From assembly GCA_017311185.1 (NCBI GenBank), contig JAESUZ010002878.1, positions 310,001 to 374,000 on the forward strand: DNA of 64,000 nucleotides, given 5' to 3'. This document shows positions 46,366-56,898 of this stretch, in pieces. The notes under the pieces are model-generated. The model had not been told where the DNA came from. It searched no databases and saw nothing but the letters and a program-made list of their open reading frames with translations. This stretch comes from Proteles cristata cristata. Taxonomy: Eukaryota; Chordata; Mammalia; Carnivora; Hyaenidae. Numbering within the stretch: position 1 is the first letter of the stretch; each line of letters opens with the position of its first letter. A program made the position numbers and the translations under genes.

Positions 46366-46590
46366 TACATAGTATTTTCTATTTTCCAGCCATTGTTTTA
46401 AGCATATTATAACATAAAGCAAATACATGTAAGCATCACAATAGTGCTTTTATTCCCATTGTACAAATAGAGAATGGAGACATATAAGGTTGTTAGTTGC
46501 TGTGGTCACATAGCTAGTAAGTGGCAGAGTCAAGATTCAAAGAGGCTTCTGTCTCCAGAATTGGTCCCACTGTGTGCACAGCTACCTTCT
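46366..46590 (+). repeat. MIR, plus strand
   Basis: 'cattgttttaagcatattat', 'gtaagcatcacaatagtgct', 'cccattgtacaaatagagaa', 'tggtcacatagctagtaagt' and 'ggcagagtcaagattcaaag' are a clear MIR series. Just before it, 46285-46335 ('gtgtaacctaaggcaaagca', 'tttgaaccttcgctatcata') reads like the opposite strand of a second MIR, so two MIRs may lie head to head. Confidence 0.85.
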
Positions 46591-46599
46591 TCTATTAAA

Positions 46600-47120
46600 A
46601 AAAAAAAGGAGGTGACAGCTGCCCGTATGACTGTTGTGAGCACAGTCTAGTTCCCGTGTTGGAGCCTCATCTTGGGTTGTGTAGCTTAGGGCCAGAGCCA
46701 GAGACCACGGTTCGGGAGCACATGGCTGATGGAGCAGATGCCCTTGGGAACAACCTGTGAGTTACTGTGGAGTGTGGGACAGAGGAGAGGACCGTGCCAA
46801 GATTTGATCTCGAGTGAAGGGTATCCTGGCCCAAACTCCAGCTAGATAAGGAGCAAAGAGCACCATGCTGTCCCATCGCCCTTATGTATCACTGCACCTG
46901 GGGCAAGGAGACACAGGCTGGGTTTCTGAGGTTTGGTCTCCTGTGACCTGCAGATCAGTACCTCTTAGGTAGCAGGCTGCCCCTTGGGGGGTGACGGTGG
47001 AGAGAGCAGGGTCCACAACCTCCCAGGCTGAGCAAGAAGGTGGGTAGGGAGCCCCAAGAAGCCAATGCTCAGATACCTGGAGAAAGAGGATCTGGGAGGA
47101 CCCCAACTGCATCTATAGCA
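46600..47120. other. GC-richer anonymous block
   Basis: About 520 bp distinctly richer in G and C than the rest of the window outside the L1 and SINEs. Minus-strand frames of 69 codons (46667-46876) and 76 codons (46882-47112) have no known motif. It could be an old LTR or L1 5' UTR, an exon of a non-coding RNA, or a regulatory element. Confidence 0.35.
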
Positions 47121-49251
47121 GTTCTTAACCCCTGGGAGTCATTCAACAAATATTTGGTGTCATTTATGAGTCTGATCTGTTAAAGTGTGAAAGGGGAAGC
47201 AAAGTGCAGCATTTTCAACTTGGGCTGCATATATTATAAATGTGGAATGAACACAACGGTTAATCAATGAAGGATGTTAACCACTACTGAGTGGAGTATG
47301 GTGTGTGTCATATGTCCCACAGAAATTAAGATGCACATGATGACAACGGCATTCTTGCTGCCTAAGAATGGAATATATGACAGCTTTAATATACAGATTT
47401 GGGAGTTTGTGTGGTTTATTCATTCCATTTAAGTAAAGTGACCAAAAAAAGTGAATAATTGCTTTTATATAAAATATCCCAGAAATGGTATTAACAAAAA
47501 TAGTAGGTGATCTAGGTTCCAAACCTATGACAGGAGAAAGGGGAAGGAGACCATATTTGGCCTAAATATGTTATACCAATCAGTCAGGGGTAAAAAATAA
47601 ACTTGGAGGGAGGATCAAAGCTTTTAAGGTGTATATTTTCATACGGAATTTTTTTAAAGAGTAGTGTAAATGCTTCTGACTAAATATTAAGACTTCTTCA
47701 GACTCTGATTTGGCTGATACATTTAAGAGGTGCAACTATCAAAATAAAAGGGTGGGTGCTGGCTCAGGGGATTGATGTTTATTTCTCTCCCCAGGACAAA
47801 TAGATCAAATGAAATTGAAGAAGAGTGTAACCACCCATTAAGTGGTAAATATAGGAAGAACCCACAGTGATGGTTAGATGCAGTAGCTCTGTCTTCACAA
47901 GGGTCCCGGCATTTGCTGTTTGCCATTTAAAGAGCAAATGGATGGTGAGCCACAGTTGTATGGGGGACACAGGGGCATGGTCGGCGACTCAAACTGCTCA
48001 GCCATTCTCATAAGGAAGTCCATAACCCAGTAACTGAAGTACTTAACACCCCAAGAAAATTGCCGACCATCAGCTTTAATGACCGAAAGAGTGTATAAAC
48101 AAAACATAATAATAATCAGGTCTTTCTAGTTAAAATTCAAGTCAGGGTTAAACTTCTTTTTAAGTGTTGAATCCATAACCTGTCCATATTTGTGTTATTT
48201 CACTTCCTAAAAGCATACTAATCGATAACTCACGGGGATCACAATTTTTATAATGGTAAACACCTCATGCATTCAATATGGGCACAGAGATTTCAGCATA
48301 ATTACTCACTCCCACCCAATAAAAAATCCTGTGACATAGTTCTGAAATAGTTTACAACAGCATTAACATAAAGACCCTGCATACAATTTACGCTTATGCC
48401 ACATTTCACCCAGATATAACCTAATTAGGACCAGAGGAAAAACCCCAAGTCAAACCACTTGCAGTATTTTGCTTTTAGGAACTGATTTGAGTTTCTAAAT
48501 ATGGGACATGAGTATCAGTCAACAGAAAAGTATAACCATAATATATTTAATTGGGGACCTTCTTTTGTTAATGTGATTTTACTCTTTCCACCTATTAAAT
48601 TAAAGACATGTCTAGGCTTTTGCAAGACAGCCCACAGTAATTCAAAGTATTGCCCTTATTCACATTACAAAAAATGCATATATCTTCTTGAATATTGTCA
48701 ATAATTAAAGATTCAGCTAACCGTTGGTAACTTAAAAATAACAAACGCTTAAACTCACATAGGAATTGATCCTACCTGAATATAACTGAATAAGTATATA
48801 TATGGCTCTATAAAATATGAATGTTCTCATTTCCTATTGCTGCCATTGAAGAAGGCATTCATTTTCAAATGTTGATATTCCTCAAAGGTGGCCACGGAAA
48901 TCTTATTTTTGGAAGATTCATTGAGAAACTACTTTTAAGCATTTATTGTGTATCCCACCTTCTGGAAAGCATCGGATATAGGAAACATATCTCTCATTAA
49001 AGAGAAAAATGCATGGAATTTTATACCAACTTAAGTTACCTGATAAAGTAAATCACAAAAAAAGAAATACCATGAAAATTAAGATCATGTGGAGAGAAAA
49101 CATATCCATGGTCACGATCATTTCTTGAAATGAACAAGATTTAAAGTAGGACTGGAGGATTAGTAGAAACAATTTTACTGAGAATAATTATTGATCGATG
49201 GTGTTATCATTTAAGTGGGATCAAAAACAGGAAGATAAATCCCCACTCATT
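47121..49251. other. Unannotated sequence
   Basis: About 2.1 kb with nothing recognised. Overlapping minus frames of 63-81 codons (47277-48107) have no motif. A splice-acceptor-like 'ttatttctctccccag' occurs at 47779-47794 without a supporting open exon. Confidence 0.45.
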
Positions 49252-49268
49252 AACTAATTCCAATTTTT

Positions 49269-49499
49269 TTAATTTTTTTTTATTTATTTCAGAGAGAGAG
49301 AAAGAGAGAGAGAGGGAGGAAAATAGCGTGAACAGCAGAGGGTCAGAAAGGGAGACACAGACAGTGAATCGGAAGCAGGCTCCAGGCTCTGAGCTAGCTG
49401 TCAGCACAGAGCCCTACGCAGGGCTCAAACCCACAAACCATGCAATCATGACCTGAGCCGAAGTCGGAGGCTCAACCGACTGAGCCACCCAGGCGCCCC
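49269..49499 (-). mobile_element. SINEC, intermediate age, minus strand, perfect 17-bp TSD
   Basis: T-rich tail complement, GA-rich stretch with an extra 'gaggaaaatagcgtgaacag', 'ggaagcaggctccaggctct', 'gcagggctcaaacccacaaa', and intact head complement 'actgagccacccaggcgccc'. The duplication aactaattccaattttt lies at 49252-49268 and 49500-49516. Confidence 0.96.
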
Positions 49500-49516
49500 A
49501 ACTAATTCCAATTTTT

Positions 49517-49919
49517 AATAACACTTACCACAACAAAGTGTTCAAAGACAGGCAGACACAACACAATCAAGGAGCGATCATATTCCCAATCAACTATTTT
49601 TCTTATCTACTTGAAGAGTTTTAAGCAATTTGATTAATTTCCCTTAAAACAAAACAAGTTTATTGAGAAAGGATATTAAATAATCTTACTTTTTTAATTA
49701 AAAAATGTTTTCCATGTCACCCATTCTAAAGATCAGAGACCGTGCTTCATCTTCCTCCAGTTAAATGACCAAGTTCAAGAGCATCTTGCTGACCTCTGTA
49801 CTCCACATTGCATGGCAATCATAGCTTGATGCACATCTGTTAAATGCTTGATAGAATGTACAAGATAGAAAATACTATATTTTATTTTACAAAGGTCTAC
49901 CTTTCATGAAACTATTCAT
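49517..49919. other. Unannotated sequence
   Basis: 'gagcatcttgctgacctctg' and 'tgcacatctgttaaatgctt' near 49780-49850 hint at a worn MIR or L2 tail, not firm enough to call. Confidence 0.35.
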
Positions 49920-49932
49920 CAAATAAATCATT

Positions 49933-50172
49933 ACTAGGAGTGCCTGGGTGGCTCATTCGGTTAAGTATTGGACTTTGGCTCAGGTCATTTTCTCACTTTT
50001 CATGAGTTCAAGCCCCACATTGGGCTCTGTGCTGACAGTTCAGAGTCTGGAGCCTGATTCAGATTCAGTGCCCCCCTCTCTCTGTGCCCCTTCCCCACTT
50101 GCACTCTCTCTCACTCTGTCTCTTTCTCTCTCTCCCTCTCTCTCTCAAAAATAAATAAAAACACTAAATAAA
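49933..50172 (+). mobile_element. SINEC, intermediate age, perfect 13-bp TSD
   Basis: Head 'gagtgcctgggtggctcatt', 'ggactttggctcaggtcatt', B-box region 'atgagttcaagccccacatt', long CT-rich stretch, and tail 'ctcaaaaataaataaaaaca'. The duplication caaataaatcatt lies at 49920-49932 and 50173-50185. Confidence 0.95.
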
Positions 50173-50185
50173 CAAATAAATCATT

Positions 50186-51224
50186 CCTTGATAATCTTTG
50201 CCTTGAATTGTGTGGGTATTAGATGGGAAATGTTTATCTTCTTGACCTACCAAATAGCACCATAAATGTCTTTTCAAATGTGAAGAAATATAAGTAAATA
50301 TGCATTGCAATGCCCCTCAAAAAGACCAGAAAGAAATAACACCTATATAAGCTAAACCACAACGATACAGAGGAGAGTCAGTGCTTTAGTGGGAAGATCA
50401 GCTACATGATGGCACATGTAAATGAGCAGAGTCAGATGATAAAGTCTGAATAAGTAAGAGTCCCATCAGACCTTCAGCAAATTCTATTGGCTATCTAAAA
50501 TCCAGTCTTTTACATTTCTGTCTGGAAAGTTATGCATGTAGACTAATCTGGATGTGGGTTGTGAGTCCTCATTTGAACAAGGAAGCATTTTATGAATTGA
50601 GTTTTATAAATTTAGGACATGCCTATAGAGAGATGAACAATACAGAATATTCAGACACAAATACAGACCTCTCATCAACTTCCACAGATGAACACAGTCT
50701 GGTTCAAATGCTTTCCTGAACCTTGAGCTGATGAGCTAAAAGAGAGGTTACTCACCTATTAGTCTCAAGGGCATCATGTCGACTGGCCCTACACCAGCTG
50801 TAAGACTTAACCTGCACTATCAAAACAAGTTAAATGACACATAGGGGACAAATTACAGTGCATTGCTGGGACAGTCTTGGTGGAATCAACATGTTAAACT
50901 GGCTCCTTTAAAGATAAAAGCTGTGAATTAGGATCACATCTAAGAACTGTGATGTAATTCTAGATTGGGAATTGGAGCAAATGATGTACCCCCCTTTCTA
51001 ATAAAACATTTCTGAAAACAATAATCACACATTATAAGTGTACGTATGAACCACATAAAAATAGCACGTGTGTATATTAGCATCAGCTGCTGAGGAGATA
51101 AAAAGTAAAATACCTGGCTTTTTATATATATTTGTTTCTATCAAAAATTCATGTTTCTAGAGAAAATAACTAGTTTGTTGGGCAAAACAAAAACGAAAGA
51201 AAACTCCCAAACTACAGAAGAAAT
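50186..51224. other. Unannotated sequence
   Basis: About 1 kb, nothing recognised. Confidence 0.5.
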
Positions 51225-51244
51225 TTTTAAAGAGTTTAAATCCC

Positions 51245-51450
51245 GGGGCACCTGGGTGGCTCAGTTGGTTGAGTGTCCAACTTCGGCTAGGTCATGATTT
51301 CCTTGTTCGTGAGTTTGAGCCCCACGTCGGCCTCTGTGCTGACACCTCAGATCCTGGAGCCTGTTACAGATTCTGTGTCTCCCTCTCTCTCTGCCCCTCC
51401 ACTTCTTGTGCTCTTTCTCTCTTTCAAAAATGAATAAACATTAAAAAAAA
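51245..51450 (+). mobile_element. SINEC, intermediate age, ~20-bp TSD
   Basis: 'ggggcacctgggtggctcag' head, 'caacttcggctaggtcatga', B-box region 'gtgagtttgagccccacgtc', 'cctggagcctgttacagatt', and tail 'caaaaatgaataaacattaa'. The duplication ttttaaagagtttaaatccc (51225-51244) against ttttaaagagtttaagcccc (51451-51470) has two mismatches. Confidence 0.95.
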
Positions 51451-51762
51451 TTTTAAAGAGTTTAAGCCCCAAGCACATGATAATTATCTTGAACATGGGA
51501 CTCATGCTAGATCAGTTCCTCTTAAAATATAGTCCACCAATTATTGCTGTTCAGCTGCAAAATATGAACAGAAATTGAGATTAATCACTTAAACCTTTTT
51601 GAAAGCAAATCTGACCTTGCGCAGACACCCAAGCATGTAGTTTCTTTTATTACCAAAATATTAGGCTATAAAGAATCGGGGGGAAAAATAAAACTGGTAC
51701 TCCATCACAGAAATTTTGAGAAATTGCTCAAGATCATTTCTTCCCAAGAAATATCTTCTCTG

Positions 51763-51982
51763 GGGGCACCTGGGTGGTGCATTCAGTTAAGTATCCAACT
51801 TAGGCTCAGGTTATGATCTCACATTTCGTGGGTTCAAGCCCCACATCAGGCTCTTTGCTGACAGCTTGGAGCCTGGAGCCTGCTCTGACTGTCTTCCTCT
51901 CTCTCTACCCTTCCCCTGCTCATGGTCTGTCTATCTGTCTCTCACTCTCTCTCAAAAATAAATCCTAAAAAAAAAAATTAAA
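51763..51982 (+). mobile_element. SINEC, intermediate age, 17-bp TSD
   Basis: 'gggcacctgggtggtgcatt' head, 'caacttaggctcaggttatg', B-box region 'gtgggttcaagccccacatc', 'ggagcctggagcctgctctg', and tail 'ctcaaaaataaatcctaaaa'. The duplication aagaaatatcttctctg (51746-51762) and aagaaatgtcttctctg (51983-51999) has one mismatch. Confidence 0.95.
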
Positions 51983-52023
51983 AAGAAATGTCTTCTCTGT
52001 ATTTAGAAACCCCCCCTTTTTTG

Positions 52024-52024
<1 letters not shown>

Positions 52025-52073
<49 letters not shown>
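52025..52073. repeat. (CA)n microsatellite
   Basis: About 24 uninterrupted CA units. Confidence 0.97.
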
Positions 52074-52075
<2 letters not shown>

Positions 52076-52582
52076 GACTATGCCTGTATACACCCACCTC
52101 TCTGTAGATACAATGTATCTGATTGTATTAATGCACAATCACTTATTGTAAGATGATTTTTGTCCATTGTGGAATCTTTTGGGTACAAGAAACAACTTTA
52201 AACAGGAGAGAAAATAATCTCACATACCAATAAAGCATTGGGATTATGGCAGCAAGAACTCAGGTAAATCAGAGGCTCAGTGAAGTTTCTTTTATCTCTC
52301 TACGATGCCATCCCTAAGAATGCAGTTTTGAGGTGGTTTTTGCCACTCTAGCTGACTCTTTCTCACACAGAAAACGAGGTCTCTTTCCATACACAGGAAA
52401 CTGAACTGTGAAATTTCAAGCCAGGTGCCCCTCGTTTTGCATTGTCCCGATGCAGATGCCTATCTGCATGTTCCATAACCAAGCCAACTGATGCCAAGAG
52501 GACTAGAGTTATCACATATGGGTTATGCTATTATGGATTCACTCACCTTCTGGTACAGGAGAAGGCCATTCTTAAAATATGT
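52074..52582. other. Unannotated sequence
   Basis: Nothing recognised. Confidence 0.5.
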
Positions 52583-52595
52583 TTAAATCTAACTT

Positions 52596-52820
52596 TTGTT
52601 TTATGTTTGCTTGTTTTTTAGTTTGCTTTTTGAGAGAAAGAGAGAGAGAAAACACGAGTGAGCAGGGAGGGTCAGAGAGAGAAGGAGAGAGAATTCCAAG
52701 CAGGCTGTGCCTTGACAGCATGGAGACCAACATGGGGCTCGAACTCAGGAAATGTGAGATCATGACCTGAGCTGAAATCAAGGGTCAGATCCTTCACCCA
52801 CTGAGCCACCCAGGCTACCC
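52596..52820 (-). mobile_element. SINEC, older type, minus strand
   Basis: Complement order: long mixed A-rich tail (52593-52630), GA-rich stretch, 'ccaagcaggctgtgccttga', 'ggggctcgaactcaggaaat', 'gctgaaatcaagggtcagat' and 'cactgagccacccaggctac'. Flanks ttaaatctaa at 52583-52592 and 52821-52830 form the duplication. Confidence 0.93.
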
Positions 52821-52830
52821 TTAAATCTAA

Positions 52831-53342
52831 ACCTTACAAAGAGTTCTTGCAGTCAGAGAAAGGGGGAAATGGCAGTGAAGTAGGCAACAACGTTATCTTT
52901 GAAAACAACATTAAAATATTGACGTTAGAAAATATTTTCTCACAGAGTGTGTACATGATATCAAGGGATCGTCTGAGAACAGTTTCTAAGATCCAACATT
53001 TCAATATTGGGAGACGAGGGAGATCTAGCAATGGACCCCGGGTTATCTACCTAGTATCAGCTTTAGTGTTATGGAAATAGTGGGAGAATTTTTTTTAAAG
53101 ATTTGAGTAATAAACTGCCAAAAATTAATAAGAAATCAAGCAAGATTAATACTGACAATTTTTAATTACAGTAAGTAAAAGAAAGTCATTAGGGATTTTA
53201 GGATGAACAGATCAGTGGAAAGGTGATCATAAAACCAAAATGGTGTGTGTGTAAGTGAGAAAAAGGAAGCCAAAATGCATGCCACACTTGGAAATCAAAA
53301 TTAATATATGAGAAAACCTGCTAGGAATTTTTAAAAGGCAGA
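52831..53342. other. Unannotated sequence
   Basis: Nothing recognised. Opposed frames at 52834-53080 (both strands) suggest chance. Confidence 0.5.
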
Positions 53343-53465
53343 GTAGTGGCCTTCCAAAGATGGTCATGTCCTAATTCCTTAAATCTGTATATGGCCAAAG
53401 GGAATTTGCTGGTGTAAATAAGTAAATACCTTGAGATGTGAAAATAATCCTAGACTATCCAAACG
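53343..53465. repeat. Old eutherian interspersed repeat fragment (family unnamed)
   Basis: 'ggccttccaaagatggtcat', 'gtcctaattccttaaatctg', 'ggccaaagggaatttgctgg' and 'ccttgagatgtgaaaataat' then 'cctagactatccaaacgggc' match the order of a common old repeat ('...aaagatgtccacgtcctaat...ggcaaagggactttgcagat...atcctggattatccgggtggg'). Confidence 0.65.
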
Positions 53466-55035
53466 GGCCATTCTACTCTCTGATTTTTTAAAATAGTAAT
53501 GTAATATGTAAACTTAAATGAATAAAATATTTCAGTAAGATTATATTCATTCAGGTTATACAGAACACACTTCTTTAAAGTACTATACTTTTGTAGGCAC
53601 GAGTGATATAAATGATGTAAATAGATGGGGAAATATGCATGTTGAATACTAGTAACTACACAAATCATTTCAAAAATATGTGAATTTAGTGATCATTTTT
53701 CTCAAGGTAATTTAAAATCACTGATATTTTACATGATCTCAGTACAACTTGATTATGTCTCTATCGGTGGAATTGGAAAATTAAAGTTCATTTCTTATGG
53801 ACTAAATTAATCATAAATTTTTATGTCTGGTTTTGTAGATCTCCTCAGTAATTTTTACCAAGCACATTTTTAATCAGTTATAATATAAGCAATTTAGAAA
53901 TTGTAATTTTTTCTTACTGAGTCCAGCCTTCTCATTTTACACATTTATTTTAGTTCTTATAAATTCACGGATTTACTGCTAGGTGTATATATTAAGGTAA
54001 ATGGCAAGTTTTCATCTTGATAGTATTAAGTTTTCCTTCTCTTTCCTGTATGGCCCAAAATGATCTGTCCACTATTTGATGACTCTGGCCCCTCTATCTT
54101 CTTCTGTCTCCCCAGACAAGAAATGGTGTCTTTATTAAGGAATTCATTGTGACAAAATATGTAATGGGAATAAAATAAAAAATCATAAACTAGTTGATAT
54201 TTGATTAACATTAGTCCACTCAGTCTTAAAGGACCCAAGAGATGCAGAAACATTGTACATGTATATATACAGCACTGGGTATGGATACATAGAATACATC
54301 CTCTAAGTTCTATCTAGTTTGTTAAGAAGTGAAAATGGTAGCAATGAGTTTTCAGTAGTGACATGCTAAGATAGCAATTTTTATCATTTTATTAAATTGG
54401 CAGGTGTTTTATTGCAGTGACTAATCAATCTATCTAGTGTTGAGGCATCAGTCATAAACAGGCTGAAAGACTTTTACATTCAATTAAAGGAGATTCTTCA
54501 GTGCAATTCTGTGAGGTAAAAGGTCTTATAATTTTATTAAAGATGACATTATGATAAAAAGAGTTTAGGCAATTTATTCAAGGTCAAGATATGAAACATC
54601 ACATATACACACATGATAAGCAACTTTGGAATTCACAGACTGTTATTGTTAAAGTAATACTACTTACTTTCTCAGATGTAGTCAGCTTGATCTGTTTTGC
54701 TTGTTTCTTTTTCAATTTAGAAATTACAAATATTTATAATCACTCCCTCCTTCCCCTTCCTCTTACTCTTTTCATAGGTGAAACTACATTTTTCTTCTTT
54801 ATGTCGCTCAAAGGGTACCACTATCATCACATCTGCTTTTTAGGAAATGGTCTTTTTCCTAATCAGCTCTGCCTACTGGGCTCTCATCTCAAAAGTCCCT
54901 CAAAAGTAAACATTTTCAGTGAGGTATCAGTGATAACAAAAGATGGCAATGATGAACTGAAAGTAACAAAAAAAAATCACAAAATGCTAATAAAAAAACT
55001 CACTTGCTAATTCTTGTAATTAATTGTAAATTAAG
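53466..55035. other. AT-rich sequence with a 139-codon open frame
   Basis: The plus frame at 54591-55010 is T/A-rich and partly hydrophobic, with no family motif, and no conserved context. It is not called a gene. Confidence 0.4.
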
Positions 55036-55047
55036 TTGCAAAGGAAT

Positions 55048-55092
55048 TATATACATATATACATGTATATACGTGTATATACATACACATAG
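55048..55092. repeat. Palindromic AT/GT tract
   Basis: Alternating 'atatacatatatacatgtatatacgtgtatat' type DNA that is self-complementary over short stretches. Confidence 0.75.
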
Positions 55093-55648
55093 CACTGGGT
55101 GAACTGTTTCTTATTTCTGAATATTGCAATGAGGTTTGCACCTGAGTCTCTTTAGAATGTTTTGCTCATATCAACGTATTATGCCTGAACAGAGCTTCTA
55201 TTTCAACTGGAGTATCCATTCTTAATACTGAGTCTATTGTTTTCAACAATGCCTTGTGATATAAAATTCCACAGTCCAATCTGATTAAATTTGGGCCTCT
55301 TTGCAGGGATAGTAGCTTCGGGCAGTCTAGGAAGTTTATTTTGACTCCAAGAAGACTCTCCTTACCTGCCTCTTTTCTTAGTTCTCAATGGTGAGCTAGA
55401 TTGCCTATAGTTTAGCTTGTGGACTTCACAGAGATGCCAGCCTTCTCTTAATTGTTTCCTACCAAATTGTCATTGTTTTCTAGATCGCTGTTCAGCTTGA
55501 AATTCCCCATACCATTTGCTAAACCAAGTCAGCTCATCTGGAGAAGGATTCTGAGCTCCATGTCTTATGGCCTGCCTCTTTCCCTGGGAAAAACCTCAAA
55601 GCCGTGGCTTTGCAGCTAGGGGTTGGACAGTGGCCTGCTTCTCTTTGA
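55093..55648. other. Unannotated sequence, moderately GC-rich
   Basis: Together with 56113-56540 this forms one block of mixed composition, interrupted by the nested SINEs. It may be part of an old LTR or L1 5' region, but no landmark is decisive. Confidence 0.35.
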
Positions 55649-55669
55649 AGAACTATCCTGTTTTATTGG

Positions 55670-55886
55670 TTTTTTTTTTTAAATGTTTTATTTATTTCTA
55701 GGAGAGAGAGAGAGAGATAGCGTGAGGGGAGGGTCAGAGAGAGAGGGAGTCACAGACTGAAACAGGCTCCAGGCTCTGAGCTGGCAGTCAGCACAGAGCT
55801 CGACGCGGGGCTCGAACCCACGAACCACGAGATCATGACCTAAGCGAAAGTCGGACGCTCAGCCGACTAAGCCACCCAGGCGCCCC
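55670..55886 (-). mobile_element. SINEC, young type, nested in the tail of an older SINEC
   Basis: Complement of the young type with 'tttatttctaggagagag', 'gactgaaacaggctccaggc', 'gcggggctcgaacccacgaa' and 'ctaagccacccaggcgcccc'. Its duplication is ttattgg plus T run (from 55663) and ttattggg plus T run (from 55887). This target lies within the A-tail region of the older SINE that follows. Confidence 0.95.
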
Positions 55887-56095
55887 TTATTGGGTTTTTT
55901 TTTAAGTTTTATTTATTTTGAGAGACAGAGAATGAGTAGGGAAGGGGCAAAAAGAGAGGGAGAGAGAATCTCAAGCAAACTCCACACTGTCCCCACAGAG
56001 CCCAACGTGGGCCATGAACTCATGAACCAGGAGATCATGACCTGAACCAAAACCAAGAGTCAGATGCTAAACTGACTAGGCCACCCAGGTGCCCT
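55887..56095 (-). mobile_element. SINEC, older type, host of the nested insertion
   Basis: T-rich tail, GA-rich stretch, 'ctcaagcaaactccacactg', 'gtgggccatgaactcatgaa' (worn B-box complement), 'accaagagtcagatgctaaa' and 'ctgactaggccacccaggtg'. Its own duplication agaactatcctgtttta lies at 55649-55665 and 56096-56112, outside the younger SINE on the left, which sets the order of insertion. Confidence 0.95.
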
Positions 56096-56112
56096 AGAAC
56101 TATCCTGTTTTA

Positions 56113-56670
56113 AGAGGAAAGTGCTGGGCAGTACAGTATCCTCAGTTATGCCTTTCCTCAACTGGTGTGGACTCTCTGTTCCAGGAGCTGGGATGAAGGA
56201 ATCACAGACCCCTGTGTTCTCTGTCTGCCATGCCTAAGTAGAGCATTCACCCTGTGCATATGGACTGGGTGAAAGAAGGGAGTACCTCACCTTTAAGCCA
56301 CACCTGCCTGGAAACACAGCTTGAGCGGAAGGATAGGATATATGGGGTATGTTCCCCTAAAGAGGGTGCAGTATTGCTGTTGAGTGTGAACTAGGAAAGA
56401 AGGAGCCCTGTCTTCCTAGCCGTATGTGCCCAGAATGGAGGTTCCTTCAGTCTGAGCTGGGAGCTGAGGTGGGAAGACAGGAGCATATTGACATTCAGGT
56501 GCCACAATCTCACTGTTATTACTGAAATCTATTAGATTTCCTTGAATAAATTCTTCTTCCCTTCGTTTATGTTTTTAGGACAATTTCCAGGGACCACAAA
56601 TGATTGTTTTTTATAATTTCCACAGTTAAGAGTGTTTCACTGAGGATTAGTTCTGCAAAGTTCTTCATGC
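56113..56670. other. Unannotated sequence, moderately GC-rich
   Basis: Continues the block left of the nested SINEs. No gene or named repeat recognised. Confidence 0.4.
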
Positions 56671-56689
56671 TGTCATTTACATACGTAAT

Positions 56690-56898
56690 TTTTTTAAGTT
56701 TATTTATTTTGAGAATGAGAGAGAGAGAGCGCATGCATATGGGAGTTGGGGAGATGTGATAAAGAGAGGGAATCCCAAGCAGACTTTGCACTGTCAAGGC
56801 AGGGCCTGGACTTGGGGCTCACACTCACAAACCATGAGATCACAACCTGGGCCGAAATCAAGGGTCAGTCTCTTAACCAACTGAGCAACTCAGGCACC
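56690..56898 (-). mobile_element. SINEC, older type, minus strand
   Basis: 'ttttttaagtttatttattt' tail, GA-rich stretch, 'cccaagcagactttgcactg', 'ggggctcacactcacaaacc', 'gccgaaatcaagggtcagtc' and 'aaccaactgagcaactcagg'. Flanks 'tttacatacgta' and 'tttcacatatgt' form a diverged candidate duplication. Confidence 0.9.

Noticed and set aside
47779..47800. Splice-acceptor-like polypyrimidine tract plus AG
   Set aside because: The sequence after it soon reaches a stop in one frame, and no matching donor, coding frame or neighbouring exon could be supported.
54591..55010. 139-codon plus-strand open frame
   Set aside because: Composition follows T/A-rich DNA; no recognised motif or neighbouring exon.
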